In this document: positions 54,455 to 63,906 of the stretch, in pieces | How the letters are laid out: each line of letters begins with the position of its first letter | Position numbering within the stretch: position 1 is the stretch's first letter | From: CAZRCG01 sp964598565 | Lineage (GTDB): Bacteria > Bdellovibrionota > UBA2394 | DNA: 64,000 bases | Direction of reading: 5' to 3' | NCBI GenBank assembly: GCA_964598565.1 | Contig: CAZRCG010000005.1 | Coordinates: 1 to 64,000, forward strand | Translations under genes and position numbers: made by a program | The notes under the pieces: model-generated | Told to the model about the DNA's origin: nothing | The model's input: the letters and a program-made list of their open reading frames with translations, nothing else | The model's database searches: none

Positions 54455-55660
54455 ATGAGTCTTATAGATGACCGCGATATTGTAGAGCTGGGCGCTCATT
54501 TGAAGGGGCAGTCCATTGATATCGTTGTGGGTGGTGGCATTGCCTGCGTTGACGCGGTGAAACTGATTCGAGAATTTCGCCGCTATGGAGCTGAAGTGCG
54601 AGTCATTATGACACGTGCAGCGCAGAACTTTGTTCAGCCTCTTATTTTCGAGTGGGCGTCGAAGCAACCCGTGCTGACTCAGCTATCGGGATCTGCCGAA
54701 CATTTGTCGGGGGCTGATGCGGCCGTCGTCTTTCCCGCCACTTTAGACTTAATAGGTCGCTTGTCGGCTGGTTTGGCCGATGAAGCCGCCCTTACCACGC
54801 TGCAAAGTTTATTGGGTCGAAAGCCGATTATTTTAGTGCCCTCAATGCATGAGCAGCTTTGGCAAAATCCCTTATTTCAAGAGCGAAACCAGCAGCTCAC
54901 GAAGATTAAAGCCCTCCATATTTTAGAGCCTGTGGTCGACGAGGGCAAACGCAAGAGCCCCCCTGTAGACGATATTGTTCAGCGCAGTCTGCATATTCTG
55001 GCGAATGGCCCACTCAAATCAAAAAATATCATTGTCACTGCGGGCGCTACGTTGTCGCCCATTGACTCTGTTCGATTTGTATCGAATCGATCGTCAGGAG
55101 CGACGGCCTTATCCATTGCTTCAGAGCTCTATCGCCGAGGAGCCATTCCATGCGTCGTCAAAGGAGTCACCTCTGTGGAGTTTCCATCTAGGATAGACTA
55201 TCTTCCTGTCGAGACGGTGGCCGAAATGAAGCGCCTTACTCTCGAGAGAGTTCGCGCACTGAAGCCTGTAGCTGCCATTTTTGCGGCTGCCGCCCTCGAT
55301 TATTCTGTCTCTAAACCTCTCAAGGGAAAGACATCGTCTCGCCGCAAACTTTCGGTGACCTTGATACCGAGCGAAAAAATTATCGACGCTGTTCAGGCGC
55401 GTGGCTTGATAAAAGTAGGCTTTAAATTAGAAGCTGAAGGAAACCAGAACGAGCTACATCAACGAGTACAACAGTGGAATGAAAAAAAATTTTGTGACCT
55501 TGTTGTCGCCAATAGCTTAGCCATGTTGCGAGGTGCATATCGTCGGGCAATTTTGGTGAATGCCGGCGGAAAACTTATCGCAACAACTTTATCGAACCAT
55601 GAACTCGCGTCGCAACTCTGTACATGGTTAGAGACCACGTTAGAAACGGGCCGGACCTAA
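54455..55660 (+). CDS. coaBC: CoaBC-like flavoprotein with altered decarboxylase site
   Basis: 401 residues from the ATG at 54455, chosen for the GAGG upstream (ATGs at 54398 and 54428 are also in frame). The first half is a flavoprotein (PPC decarboxylase) fold: IVVGGGIACVDAVKLIREF, AEHLSGADAAVVFPATLD. The catalytic PxMNxxMW motif reads PSMHEQLW (54839-54862): Asn is replaced by His. The usual Cys-containing clamp (ACGxxGxGRM) is replaced by VDEGKRKSPP. The second half is the ligase (CoaB) domain: VTAGATLSPIDSVRFVSNRS, AAAALDYSVSKP, KVGFKLEAEG. By family it makes 4'-phosphopantetheine for coenzyme A; the changes suggest a divergent paralogue or lost decarboxylase. Confidence 0.7.
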   Translation: MSLIDDRDIVELGAHLKGQSIDIVVGGGIACVDAVKLIREFRRYGAEVRVIMTRAAQNFVQPLIFEWASKQPVLTQLSGSAEHLSGADAAVVFPATLDLIGRLSAGLADEAALTTLQSLLGRKPIILVPSMHEQLWQNPLFQERNQQLTKIKALHILEPVVDEGKRKSPPVDDIVQRSLHILANGPLKSKNIIVTAGATLSPIDSVRFVSNRSSGATALSIASELYRRGAIPCVVKGVTSVEFPSRIDYLPVETVAEMKRLTLERVRALKPVAAIFAAAALDYSVSKPLKGKTSSRRKLSVTLIPSEKIIDAVQARGLIKVGFKLEAEGNQNELHQRVQQWNEKKFCDLVVANSLAMLRGAYRRAILVNAGGKLIATTLSNHELASQLCTWLETTLETGRT

Positions 55661-55666
55661 TTCACT

Positions 55667-56029
55667 GTGTTGACCTTCGCTTATATTTTAAAACTCTGCC
55701 TTATTTTTCGCTTTCAGGGTCTCATTCGTCTCGCAATTCTTTCTGTTTTTGACCTCATGATGACAGACCTCTTGGGTTGGCCCCCGAGCTCTTGGGCACT
55801 CGCGTCTTTTGCCGTTCTCTCTCTGCGAGGGCAGAGCGATGGTGCTTGGGACTTTCGCCGGGTACCAGGCGTTATTTGGATCTTTCTGGCCATAGTACCG
55901 CTCTGGGACCGCGTTTCGCAGGTTTTGGGGCATCCCATGACTCGAATTGTGCATGCCTCAATTCGATGGCGCTGGGTCTTGCTGGGGGTCGCCGCAATTG
56001 ATACATTAGTTTGGCTGGAGGTTCTATGA
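55667..56029 (+). CDS. Small membrane protein of unknown function
   Basis: 120 residues from a GTG; about three hydrophobic stretches, the first near the N-terminus (LTFAYILKLCLIF), the second PGVIWIFLAIVPLW, and the third WVLLGVAAIDTLVW. No family recognised. It starts 7 bp after the CoaBC-like gene and overlaps the ferritin-like gene by 4 bp, so it belongs to this operon. Confidence 0.6.
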   Translation: MLTFAYILKLCLIFRFQGLIRLAILSVFDLMMTDLLGWPPSSWALASFAVLSLRGQSDGAWDFRRVPGVIWIFLAIVPLWDRVSQVLGHPMTRIVHASIRWRWVLLGVAAIDTLVWLEVL

Positions 56030-56445
56030 GTCAGGAAATCATTATTAAAAAACTCGATGAAATTTTAGAGATCGAGCTATCAGGAGTGACCCGATACTTG
56101 CATTACTCACTCATGATTACGGGCCCCAATCGAATTCCGATCGTGAAATATTTTAGAGATTTGGCTATGGAATCATTTCAACATGCTGCCAGCCTTGGCG
56201 AAAAAATAACCGCTCTCGGCGGTCATCCTTCGGTAAAGACGCGACCTGTACCTGAAACTCATAAGCATGGCGTATTGGATATTCTTCAAGAAAGCCTAGA
56301 ATTTGAGCGACATGCCTTAGAGCTTTATGTTGGTCTTCTTCCTTTGTGTGAGGGCAATATTGCTCTCGAAGAAATGCTTCGTACTCGTATTCGAGAGGAA
56401 CAAGAACATATCGAAGAAGCCGCCAAGATGATCAAGACGTCTTGA
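56026..56445 (+). CDS. Bacterioferritin-like protein
   Basis: 139 residues from the ATG at 56026, which has GGAGGTTCT upstream and overlaps the previous stop (ATGA). Four-helix pattern: ILEIELSGVTRYLHYSL (first Glu), LAMESFQHAASLGEKI, SLEFERHALELY, and IREEQEHIEEAAKM. Iron-site residues E, E and ExxH of the second half fit Bfr. In the first half the ligand pair reads ESFQH (ExxxH) where Bfr has ExxH, and the haem Met is Phe. It may still store or oxidise iron. It could also be a ferritin-like relative. Confidence 0.75.
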   Translation: MSQEIIIKKLDEILEIELSGVTRYLHYSLMITGPNRIPIVKYFRDLAMESFQHAASLGEKITALGGHPSVKTRPVPETHKHGVLDILQESLEFERHALELYVGLLPLCEGNIALEEMLRTRIREEQEHIEEAAKMIKTS

Positions 56446-57011
56446 TGGCGTTAGATTCTTTGTGGGCTCCTCTTCGATTTGAGATCCCCCCTTCGTTTCA
56501 ATTTTCGACCACGGCGTTTGGTATGGGTGAGCGCGCGGCTTCGAACTTAGTAGGCCAACTAGAATCGTCCGCCGAACCCTTGATTATTGTCTTTGGCTCG
56601 GCAGGAGCTTTGGATCCCACCTTACGGCCAGGCGATGCCTTTATTATCTCGTCTGTTCAAGGGCCTAAACATGGGCCACAAATTACAGAAAATATTTCGC
56701 GAGCAGCAGATTTTCTCCACCTTCCTCAAGCCCCCCTCTATACATCGAAGACACTTCTAAAAACGGCACGTGATAAACTTGAAGTTTACCAAACCAATGG
56801 CTGTCGACTCGTCGATATGGAAATGGCCTATCTTTGGGCTGCTGCTAGCCCGTCTCTTCGCCAGAGACTCTTATTTGTGCGCTGCGTTATCGATGGTCAG
56901 AGTCATGGCCTTGATTTCAGCTCTAGGCTTGGGGCACTAAAACTACTTCCGAATTGGCTTCGTTATATACAGGGGATGAATCGCCTACTGAAGAGCATTG
57001 TTCACCAGTAA
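56445..57011 (+). CDS. Phosphorylase-superfamily nucleosidase
   Basis: 188 residues from the ATG at 56445, overlapping the previous stop (TGATG). IIVFGSAGALDPTLRPGDAF near residues 47-66 and CRLVDMEMAYLWAAA near 119-133 are the phosphate/ribose-site motifs of purine phosphorylases and MTA/SAH nucleosidases. Shorter than most (about 230), with the first strand shortened. It resembles hopanoid-associated phosphorylases only in general terms; substrate unknown. Confidence 0.72.
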   Translation: MALDSLWAPLRFEIPPSFQFSTTAFGMGERAASNLVGQLESSAEPLIIVFGSAGALDPTLRPGDAFIISSVQGPKHGPQITENISRAADFLHLPQAPLYTSKTLLKTARDKLEVYQTNGCRLVDMEMAYLWAAASPSLRQRLLFVRCVIDGQSHGLDFSSRLGALKLLPNWLRYIQGMNRLLKSIVHQ

Positions 57012-57065
57012 GTACGCTGACACGGAACACCGGTCGCGATTTCACCTTTATAATAGAAACTGCTT

Positions 57066-57920
57066 ATGAACCCTTTAAAGCTGAATATGGTGGGTGGCGG
57101 TTTTCAACACGACGTCTGTTCGTCCGCCCATAATCGACCGCAGTATGTTGAATGGGTTCGAGATGGCTCTGCGGATATTTCTATTCATATCGACAATGGT
57201 CTTTTGAAGCCGGAGCTTTCTCGAGGCAAACGCCGCTTTGGCTGGATACTTGAATCATCGGCTATTCAACCTCAGCTTATCTACAATCTGCCTCAATACG
57301 CTAAATCGCTCTCTCAAAACTACGAGCTGATCTTTACACACGATCGTAGACTCTTAGGGCTCTCTAACAAATTTAGATTCTGCATCACCAATGCGGTACC
57401 TTTGGTACAACAAAAAAAGATCTACGAAAAATCAAAACTCTGCTCCATGATCACCTCCACAAAAATGATGTGTCCTGGCCACCTCTATCGCTTGCAGTGG
57501 GCCCAGAAGCTCTCGGGAAAAGTCGATCTCTTTGGAACAGGACATAATCCTGTCGCACGCAAAGATGCCGCACTTGCGGACTATATGTTTTCTGTTCAAA
57601 TGGAAAACGATACTTATCCATCGATCTTTTCAGAAAAAATTACCGATTGCTTTGCGACGGGCACTATTCCTGTCTTCTGGGGCACTCCCGATATCGGAAC
57701 CTGGTTCAATACGGATGGTATTATTACTCTTACGGAAGATTTTAGATTTGAGACTCTCAGCAAAGATCTCTATGAATCAAAACGAGATGCCATCGTCGAC
57801 AATTTTGAAAGAACCATGAAATTAGTGACAGCCGAAGACTATATTTATCTTCATTATCTTAAGCCTCTTTTCGAGAGCGAACAGACGCGCTACCAGGCCC
57901 AAGGCCCGGCGTTGCTTTAA
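57066..57920 (+). CDS. Glycosyltransferase family 10 (fucosyltransferase-like)
   Basis: 284 residues. The GT10 C-terminal donor-binding motif is clear: YMFSVQMENDTYPSIFSEKI, then DCFATGTIPVFWGTPDIG, near residues 176-210. An N-terminal domain with RFGWILESSAI and ELIFTHDRRLL precedes it. GT10 enzymes transfer fucose or related sugars from GDP-sugars to surface glycans. Last gene of the 53.4-57.9 kb set and convergent with icmF. Possibly decorates LPS or a capsule. Confidence 0.8.
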   Translation: MNPLKLNMVGGGFQHDVCSSAHNRPQYVEWVRDGSADISIHIDNGLLKPELSRGKRRFGWILESSAIQPQLIYNLPQYAKSLSQNYELIFTHDRRLLGLSNKFRFCITNAVPLVQQKKIYEKSKLCSMITSTKMMCPGHLYRLQWAQKLSGKVDLFGTGHNPVARKDAALADYMFSVQMENDTYPSIFSEKITDCFATGTIPVFWGTPDIGTWFNTDGIITLTEDFRFETLSKDLYESKRDAIVDNFERTMKLVTAEDYIYLHYLKPLFESEQTRYQAQGPALL

Positions 57921-57923
57921 CCC

Positions 57924-60900
57924 CTAAACATTGCGCCGATAACGTCCGCCCACTTCGTAGAGAGCTTTCGACATCTCTCCTAAACTACAGACCTGAGCCG
58001 CTTCGACCAACTCGGCAAAAATATTTCCCCCCTGAAGGGCCACTTGCTTCAATCGATCGAGTGCTTGCTTGGAGTGATTTTCATTCTTCTTTCGGAAAGC
58101 TTCTACATCTCGCAAACGGCTATTCTTCTCGCTTTCATTGGAGCGTGCTAACGGAATCTTTCCGCGTACAGCTCCTGCTTCGGGTATAAACGTATTTACT
58201 CCCACGACTTTTAAATCACCTGAGTGTTTTAATTTTTCGTAAAGCAGACTCTCATCTTGAATCTTCGATCGCTGATACTGCATCTCCATCGCGCCAAGTA
58301 CACCACCTCGAAGCGAAAGTCGCTCGAACTCTGACAAAACAGCTTCCTCCACTAAATCGGTAAGCTCCTGAATCACATAAGATCCCTGAAGAATATTTTC
58401 GGTGCGACTGTTACCGAATTCGCCCTGGATAATCATTTGAATAGCCATCGCCCTACGAACGCTTTCTTCGGTAGGAGTTGTAATGGCCTCGTCATACGCA
58501 TTGGTGTGAAGAGAATTACAATTATCGTAAATCGCGGTTAAGGCCTGGAGCGTGGTGCGAATATCATTAAACTCAATTTCTGCCGCATGGAGACTTCGCC
58601 CCGATGTTTGAATATGGTATTTCAGCATCTGCGAGCGCTCATTGGCTCCATAGAGATTTTTCATAGCCACCGCCCAGATTCGGCGTGCGACTCGTCCGAT
58701 CACTGAATACTCTGCGTCTAAACCATTGCTAAAAAAGAACGAAAGATTAGGGGCAAAATCATCGACTTTCATGCCCCGAGCGCGAAAATATTCTACATAG
58801 GTGAAACCATTCGCCAACGTAAAGGCCAACTGAGTAATGGGATTCGCTCCCGCTTCTGCAATGTGGTAACCTGATATGCTCACCGAATAGTAGTTTCGAA
58901 TACCATTCTCAATAAAATACTCCTGAACATCGGCCATCATGCGAAGCGCAAATTCGGTAGAAAAAATACAGGTATTTTGCGCCTGATCTTCTTTAAGAAT
59001 ATCGGCTTGAACGGTACCTCGAATCTGCTTGAGAGTTTCTCGCTTCACCGCATCAAACTCTGAATCTGTCAACGCACGTCCCTTGTCGCGCTCAATCTTT
59101 TCACGAGCCTGATGGATGGCCGTCATCAAATAGAAAGCCAAAATCATGGGGGCGGGGCCGTTGATAGTCATTGAGACCGAGGTCATCGGATCACATAAAT
59201 CAAAACCCTGATACAAAATCTTCATGTCTTCAAGGGTCGCAACACTTACACCCGATTCACCAACCTTACCGTAAATATCCGGTCTGATGGCAGGATCTTC
59301 ACCATACAAGGTGACGGAATCAAAGGCTGTCGAAAGACGCTTCGCCCGGTCGTTTCGCGATAAAAAATGAAATCGCTGATTCGTTCGCGCGGGGGAGCCT
59401 TCACCAGCAAATTGTCGTCGCGGTTCTTCTTCTGTTCTTTTGAAGGGATAAATGCCCCCTACAAAGGGGAATCGCCCGGGAATATTTTCTAGTCCACAGA
59501 ATAAAATGATTTGGTCCCAGTTTACAAAAGATGGAAGCGTCACTCGTTTAAGAGACGATCCACTCAAGGTTTCGAAACGCTGCGGAACCTCTAAATCTTT
59601 GCCTCGAACTTTATAGATCACGGTCGCCGCTTGATAACGCTTACGAAGATCTTCCCACTGGCGAAGAACCTCCTGGCTCTGCGAGCTAAGCTCGGCTAGC
59701 TGCTTATCGGCGCAAGTCTTTAACTTCGTTCGATCGAGGCCAAAGCCATCTAAATCGTGGTCTTGACTGGCAACCAAAAGGGCTTGGGCCTTACGCGCTT
59801 TTTCAGCTTCTTTTAGTAGGCTCTCTTTGTAGTCGCGAACGGTTTTAGCAATCTCCGTCAAATACAGATGGCGCTCAGGCGGAACAATGGGACTTAGTCG
59901 ATCGTTGTCTCCTAAAAATTCACGCTGACCCTTTGCCAAACGGGGATTTTTCTCACCCAAAGTGTCTCGAAGTGATCGATAAAGAGACGTGACTCCTTTG
60001 TCGTTAAAAACATTACAGCGTGTTCCGAAAATAGGCAGCCGTTCATCGGCCGGTTCATGAAAGCATTTATGAGAGCGCCTATACTGCTTGCGTACTTCGC
60101 GAAGGGCATCATCGCTGCCCCGTCGATCAAACTTATTGATGGCGATAAAATCAGCTAAATCAATCATGTCGATTTTCTCTAGCTGCGTGGCGGCTCCATA
60201 TTCGGAGGTCATGACATAGAGGGAGACATCTGAAACCTCTGTGATCGCGCTTGCCCCCTGACCAATGCCAGGCGTTTCCACGATGATCACATCAAAAGAC
60301 ATCGCACGCGAGGCGGCCACGATAGACGACAACGACGGAACAATCTCTTCTCGTGCTCCTCGCGTCGCCAGCGAACGCATGAAAACTCGTGAATCATCGA
60401 GACTGTTCATGCGAATGCGATCGCCTAATAACGCTCCTCCTGTTTTCTTTTTGGAGGGATCTAAAGAATAAATCACGATGGAAATATCCGAAAACTCGTG
60501 AAGAAATCGCAAGACGAGCTCATCGGTGAGCGAACTTTTTCCTGCACCCCCGGTGCCCGTAATTCCAAGAACCACAGAAGGCGAGGGACTTGCTCCAACC
60601 GCCAGATTAAACGCTGCGCCATTCTCAAGGGCGGTAAGCGTGCGCCCCCATACAGTTCGTTCTAAGACAACTTTGGCCTGCGGACGTGCAGCGCGCGCTT
60701 TCAAGGCCTGCTCAACCATCTCTTTGGCCATGCCTTCAAGGCCCAACTTAAAGCCGTCATCTGGAGAATAGATCCTTGCAATACCGTAACGATGCAAGGC
60801 TTCGATTTCTTCGGGCAGAATGACACCGCCACCTCCTCCAAAAATACGAATATGGCCGGCACCAGCTGTCTTTAAGGTATCGAAGAGATAGCAAAAAAAT

Positions 60901-61112
60901 TCGTTATGCCCACCTTGGTAAGAACTGATGGCAATGGCATCGACATCTTCCTCAAGGGCAGCCTTGGCAATTTCATGGACACTTCGATTGTGACCCAAAT
61001 GAATCACCTCCGCCCCTTGATCTTGTAGCACACGACGAATCACATTAATCGCTGCATCATGACCATCAAAGAGTGCGGCCGCTGTAAGAAAACGAACAGG
61101 ATTCACTCTCAA
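57924..61112 (-). CDS. icmF: Fused isobutyryl-CoA mutase
   Basis: 1062 residues combining three parts. Residues 1-140 are the cobalamin-binding domain (FDGHDAAINVIRRVLQDQGA from residue 15). Residues about 175-420 form a MeaI-type G-protein chaperone (P-loop GITGTGGAGKSSLTDELV near 183-200, and switch VIVETPGIGQG). Residues 560-1062 form the mutase TIM barrel (GLCDPMTSVSMTING-type text, HTNAYDEAITTPTEESVRRA). This is the single-chain IcmF layout rather than separate mutase and chaperone. Interconverts isobutyryl-CoA and n-butyryl-CoA with B12; the G domain loads the cofactor. Confidence 0.95.
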   Translation of the reverse strand: MRVNPVRFLTAAALFDGHDAAINVIRRVLQDQGAEVIHLGHNRSVHEIAKAALEEDVDAIAISSYQGGHNEFFCYLFDTLKTAGAGHIRIFGGGGGVILPEEIEALHRYGIARIYSPDDGFKLGLEGMAKEMVEQALKARAARPQAKVVLERTVWGRTLTALENGAAFNLAVGASPSPSVVLGITGTGGAGKSSLTDELVLRFLHEFSDISIVIYSLDPSKKKTGGALLGDRIRMNSLDDSRVFMRSLATRGAREEIVPSLSSIVAASRAMSFDVIIVETPGIGQGASAITEVSDVSLYVMTSEYGAATQLEKIDMIDLADFIAINKFDRRGSDDALREVRKQYRRSHKCFHEPADERLPIFGTRCNVFNDKGVTSLYRSLRDTLGEKNPRLAKGQREFLGDNDRLSPIVPPERHLYLTEIAKTVRDYKESLLKEAEKARKAQALLVASQDHDLDGFGLDRTKLKTCADKQLAELSSQSQEVLRQWEDLRKRYQAATVIYKVRGKDLEVPQRFETLSGSSLKRVTLPSFVNWDQIILFCGLENIPGRFPFVGGIYPFKRTEEEPRRQFAGEGSPARTNQRFHFLSRNDRAKRLSTAFDSVTLYGEDPAIRPDIYGKVGESGVSVATLEDMKILYQGFDLCDPMTSVSMTINGPAPMILAFYLMTAIHQAREKIERDKGRALTDSEFDAVKRETLKQIRGTVQADILKEDQAQNTCIFSTEFALRMMADVQEYFIENGIRNYYSVSISGYHIAEAGANPITQLAFTLANGFTYVEYFRARGMKVDDFAPNLSFFFSNGLDAEYSVIGRVARRIWAVAMKNLYGANERSQMLKYHIQTSGRSLHAAEIEFNDIRTTLQALTAIYDNCNSLHTNAYDEAITTPTEESVRRAMAIQMIIQGEFGNSRTENILQGSYVIQELTDLVEEAVLSEFERLSLRGGVLGAMEMQYQRSKIQDESLLYEKLKHSGDLKVVGVNTFIPEAGAVRGKIPLARSNESEKNSRLRDVEAFRKKNENHSKQALDRLKQVALQGGNIFAELVEAAQVCSLGEMSKALYEVGGRYRRNV

Positions 61113-61150
61113 ACATTAGCGTAGCGCCTGCATTCATTCAAATGATATGA

Positions 61151-62125
61151 ATGGGTATGAACCTTTTAGACCCCCTTGATTTGGTAAGTCGACCGCGTCG
61201 CCTGCGGCAGACTGCGGCGTTTCGTTCGCTCGCAAGTGAAACGGAGCTGCGTCGAGATAAAATAATTTATCCACTCTTCATATCCGAAGGAAAAAAGATC
61301 AACAAACGCCATTCGATTGTCTCTGGAATGCGAACTGTTTCTGTGGATGAGCTTCCGAAAGTAGCCGAAGGTCTGCTTAAGAAAGGGCTAGAGAAGCTTC
61401 TTCTCTTTGGTGTCGTTGCAAAAAAAGATGCCAAGGGAAGTGGCGCTCTTGACTCAAACGGACCCGTTCCTCAAGCTTTGAAAATTCTGAGACGTTCTTT
61501 TCCAAGCCTACTGCTCGCTACTGATATTGCTCTAGATCCTTATACCACCCATGGACATGATGGCTTGATGGATGGTGACCGCGTTCTCAATGATGAAACC
61601 GTTTCTGTCTTAGCCGAAATGGCCAACTTACATGCCGATCTAGGCGCGCTTATTGTTTCGCCCTCGGATATGATGGATGGTCGCGTGGCCGGCATTCGGC
61701 TTGTCCTCGATGAAAATGGTTTTACGGATACTGCGATTCTTTCTTATACCGCTAAATATGCCTCGTGCCTTTATGGTCCGTTTAGGGAGACTCTCGATGC
61801 CAAAGTAAAGGGCGATAAAAAATCGTATCAGATGAATTTCGCGAATCGACGAGAAGCAATGCGTGAGCTCGTTTTAGATTTAGAAGAAGGCGCCGATATG
61901 GTTATGGTGAAGCCCGCTTCTTGGTATCTCGATATTATTTCGGATTTTGGAGCCTCCAGCGAAGTGCCCGTGGTAGCCTATCAAGTCAGCGGGGAAGCTG
62001 CCATGATTGAACTGATGGCCAAAAATAAATTGGTCAATCGGTCTCAAGCGATTGAGGAGTCACTGATCTCTATTTTTAGAGCGGGAGCCGATTGTATCGT
62101 TACTTATTTTGGCGAAGACCTGTAG
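61151..62125 (+). CDS. hemB: Delta-aminolevulinic acid dehydratase (porphobilinogen synthase)
   Basis: 324 residues. RPRRLRQTAAFRSLASETEL near residues 14-33 and PLFISEG open the enzyme. Schiff-base lysines are in LSYTAKYAS near 199 and DMVMVKPASWYLDI near 253. The zinc-binding Cys cluster of E. coli HemB is replaced by ALDPYTTHGHDGLMDGD, so this is the Mg2+-type variant. It forms porphobilinogen for haem and cobalamin-type tetrapyrroles. Divergent from icmF across 38 bp and overlapping gpmA by 26 bp at the 3' ends. Confidence 0.96.
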   Translation: MGMNLLDPLDLVSRPRRLRQTAAFRSLASETELRRDKIIYPLFISEGKKINKRHSIVSGMRTVSVDELPKVAEGLLKKGLEKLLLFGVVAKKDAKGSGALDSNGPVPQALKILRRSFPSLLLATDIALDPYTTHGHDGLMDGDRVLNDETVSVLAEMANLHADLGALIVSPSDMMDGRVAGIRLVLDENGFTDTAILSYTAKYASCLYGPFRETLDAKVKGDKKSYQMNFANRREAMRELVLDLEEGADMVMVKPASWYLDIISDFGASSEVPVVAYQVSGEAAMIELMAKNKLVNRSQAIEESLISIFRAGADCIVTYFGEDL

Positions 62126-62699
62126 CGCTCATTTCGTAGACGAGCGGATCGCCCGTCGCTAGCTCCCGTTTCAAAATTTCTTCGGGGCTTAAATTTTCTA
62201 TCGCCATAATAATCGACCGCAGCGAATTGCCGTGGGCCGCAATCAAAACATTCTTGCCCTCCTTCAGTGCGGGCAGAACATAGTGGTTAAAGTAAGGAAT
62301 TGTTCGGCGGCTGGTATCTTTGAGGCTTTCTCCGTTAGGAGGTGCAATATCAAAACTACGCCGCCATAAATGAACTTGCTCCTCGCCAAATTTTTGCCGT
62401 GTTTCATCTTTGTTGAGCCCTTGAAGGTCTCCATAAAAACGCTCATTCAAAGCGGAGTCCTCCCAGCGGGGCATCTTCTGCCCTAAGACTTCAAGAATCA
62501 AATCTAGAGTCTTTTGAGCTCGCTGAAGTCTCGACGTATGAGCGAAATCAAATACCACACCCAAAGATTGAATTTTTTGTCCTGCAGCCTTCGCCTCTTT
62601 AATGCCTTGGTCGGATAGAGGAACATCCACCCAGCCTGTAAAGCGATTCTCTAAATTCCACTGCGATTGCCCATGGCGAACTAAAACAAGTGATGACAT
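62100..62699 (-). CDS. gpmA: 2,3-bisphosphoglycerate-dependent phosphoglycerate mutase
   Basis: 199 residues, shorter than E. coli GpmA (250) like other compact forms. The phosphohistidine motif LVRHGQSQWNLENRFTGW is at residues 6-23. ALNERFYGDLQGLNKDETRQ holds the catalytic Glu. NVLIAAHGNSLRSIIM holds the second His. Glycolysis/gluconeogenesis. The missing C-terminal tail is typical for short forms. Confidence 0.93.
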   Translation of the reverse strand: MSSLVLVRHGQSQWNLENRFTGWVDVPLSDQGIKEAKAAGQKIQSLGVVFDFAHTSRLQRAQKTLDLILEVLGQKMPRWEDSALNERFYGDLQGLNKDETRQKFGEEQVHLWRRSFDIAPPNGESLKDTSRRTIPYFNHYVLPALKEGKNVLIAAHGNSLRSIIMAIENLSPEEILKRELATGDPLVYEMSATGLRQNK

Positions 62700-62754
62700 A
62701 ATTGCACTCTAAGGCCCTGTCGCCGAAGTAGTAAAGGCGGAGTAACGGAAGCCT

Positions 62755-63906
62755 CTAACTATCTGGAAATAACTTCGGAATCAACAAGCAGCCGGCCGCC
62801 ATCGCTAAAAGAGCCGACAGAATATAAGGGTACTCTTGGCGATGATCATATAAAATGCCTGCAGAAATAGGCCCCAAAATCCGCGCTAAACTAGAGGCCG
62901 ATTGATAGAGGCCAAACGAGGCGCCCTGTCGCTGCGCTTCTGCCGACTTTGAAACCATGGCCATCAGGCAGGGATTGGTAAGACTATAGCCCACAGCCAA
63001 AACCATTAATGCCGCCGCTAGGCCTGACCAATGCGTTACGAATATCATCAACGAAAGGCCTGCGACCAAAAGAACAATGCCGGTAAGCGCCAATCGAATT
63101 TCTTGGTAGCGCTTGTTGAGTCGACCAATAAAGCCACCCTGAACAATCGCCATCATGAGCCCCATGGCTCCCAATACGTAGAGGGCTTCGTGAGCCGATA
63201 GTCCAAAGCGGTCCATCGCATAAAACGTGAACGTCACTTCAAGCTGGGTCAACGCTATCGTGAGAAAAAAAGCTGCCACGATATAGGGGAAAAGTCGTCT
63301 CGAAGTCGCTAGGCCGACGAACTCGGCCCACGATAGTCTTCGTCGACTCTTCTGACGCAGCTCAAACGTCGAACTTTCTTTCAAAACAAAAATGGCGACG
63401 ACGGCATTGGTTAAACATATCAAAGAGGCTGCCCAAAAGGGCCATGCCGTTCCAAACCCTAAGAGGAGCCCTCCAAAAAGAGGGCCCAATACAAAACCCA
63501 TTCCAAAGGCTGCTCCGAGCAAGCCCATTCCCTTCGCTCTGTCGGCAGGGCCAGTCAGATCTGCCATATACGCATTCGCCGTCGAGATATTGCCTGCAAA
63601 AAGTCCTGCCAGAGCTCGCGTTAACATGAGTTCAAAAAAGGTCTCCGAAAATCCTGCGGCCCCATAGCAGAGCGCTTGGCCAATCACCGTCAAAATCAAA
63701 ATGGGCTTTCGACCCCAGCAGTCTGATAAAGATCCCCAATACGGAGAGACCACCATCTGCATAAATGAATAAACAAACATCAAAATGCCTACATGGGCCG
63801 CGCTTGCATCAAGGGTGCGAGCAAAAACAGGGAGCATCGGAATCACCAATCCGAAGCCCAACAAATCTACAAAAACAATCAGAAAGAGAACGATGCTTGA
63901 TTTCAT
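62755..63906 (-). CDS. MFS transporter, TetA-like drug-efflux group
   Basis: 383 residues with 12 predicted helices. GFGLVIPMLPVFARTL in helix 1, and SPYWGSLSDCWGRKPILIL with the loop 2-3 motif GxLSDxxGRKP near residues 54-70. Later FGMGFVLGPLFGGLLLG carries the antiporter motif C of drug-H+ exporters. Inner membrane. Substrate unknown. Confidence 0.88.
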   Translation of the reverse strand: MKSSIVLFLIVFVDLLGFGLVIPMLPVFARTLDASAAHVGILMFVYSFMQMVVSPYWGSLSDCWGRKPILILTVIGQALCYGAAGFSETFFELMLTRALAGLFAGNISTANAYMADLTGPADRAKGMGLLGAAFGMGFVLGPLFGGLLLGFGTAWPFWAASLICLTNAVVAIFVLKESSTFELRQKSRRRLSWAEFVGLATSRRLFPYIVAAFFLTIALTQLEVTFTFYAMDRFGLSAHEALYVLGAMGLMMAIVQGGFIGRLNKRYQEIRLALTGIVLLVAGLSLMIFVTHWSGLAAALMVLAVGYSLTNPCLMAMVSKSAEAQRQGASFGLYQSASSLARILGPISAGILYDHRQEYPYILSALLAMAAGCLLIPKLFPDS

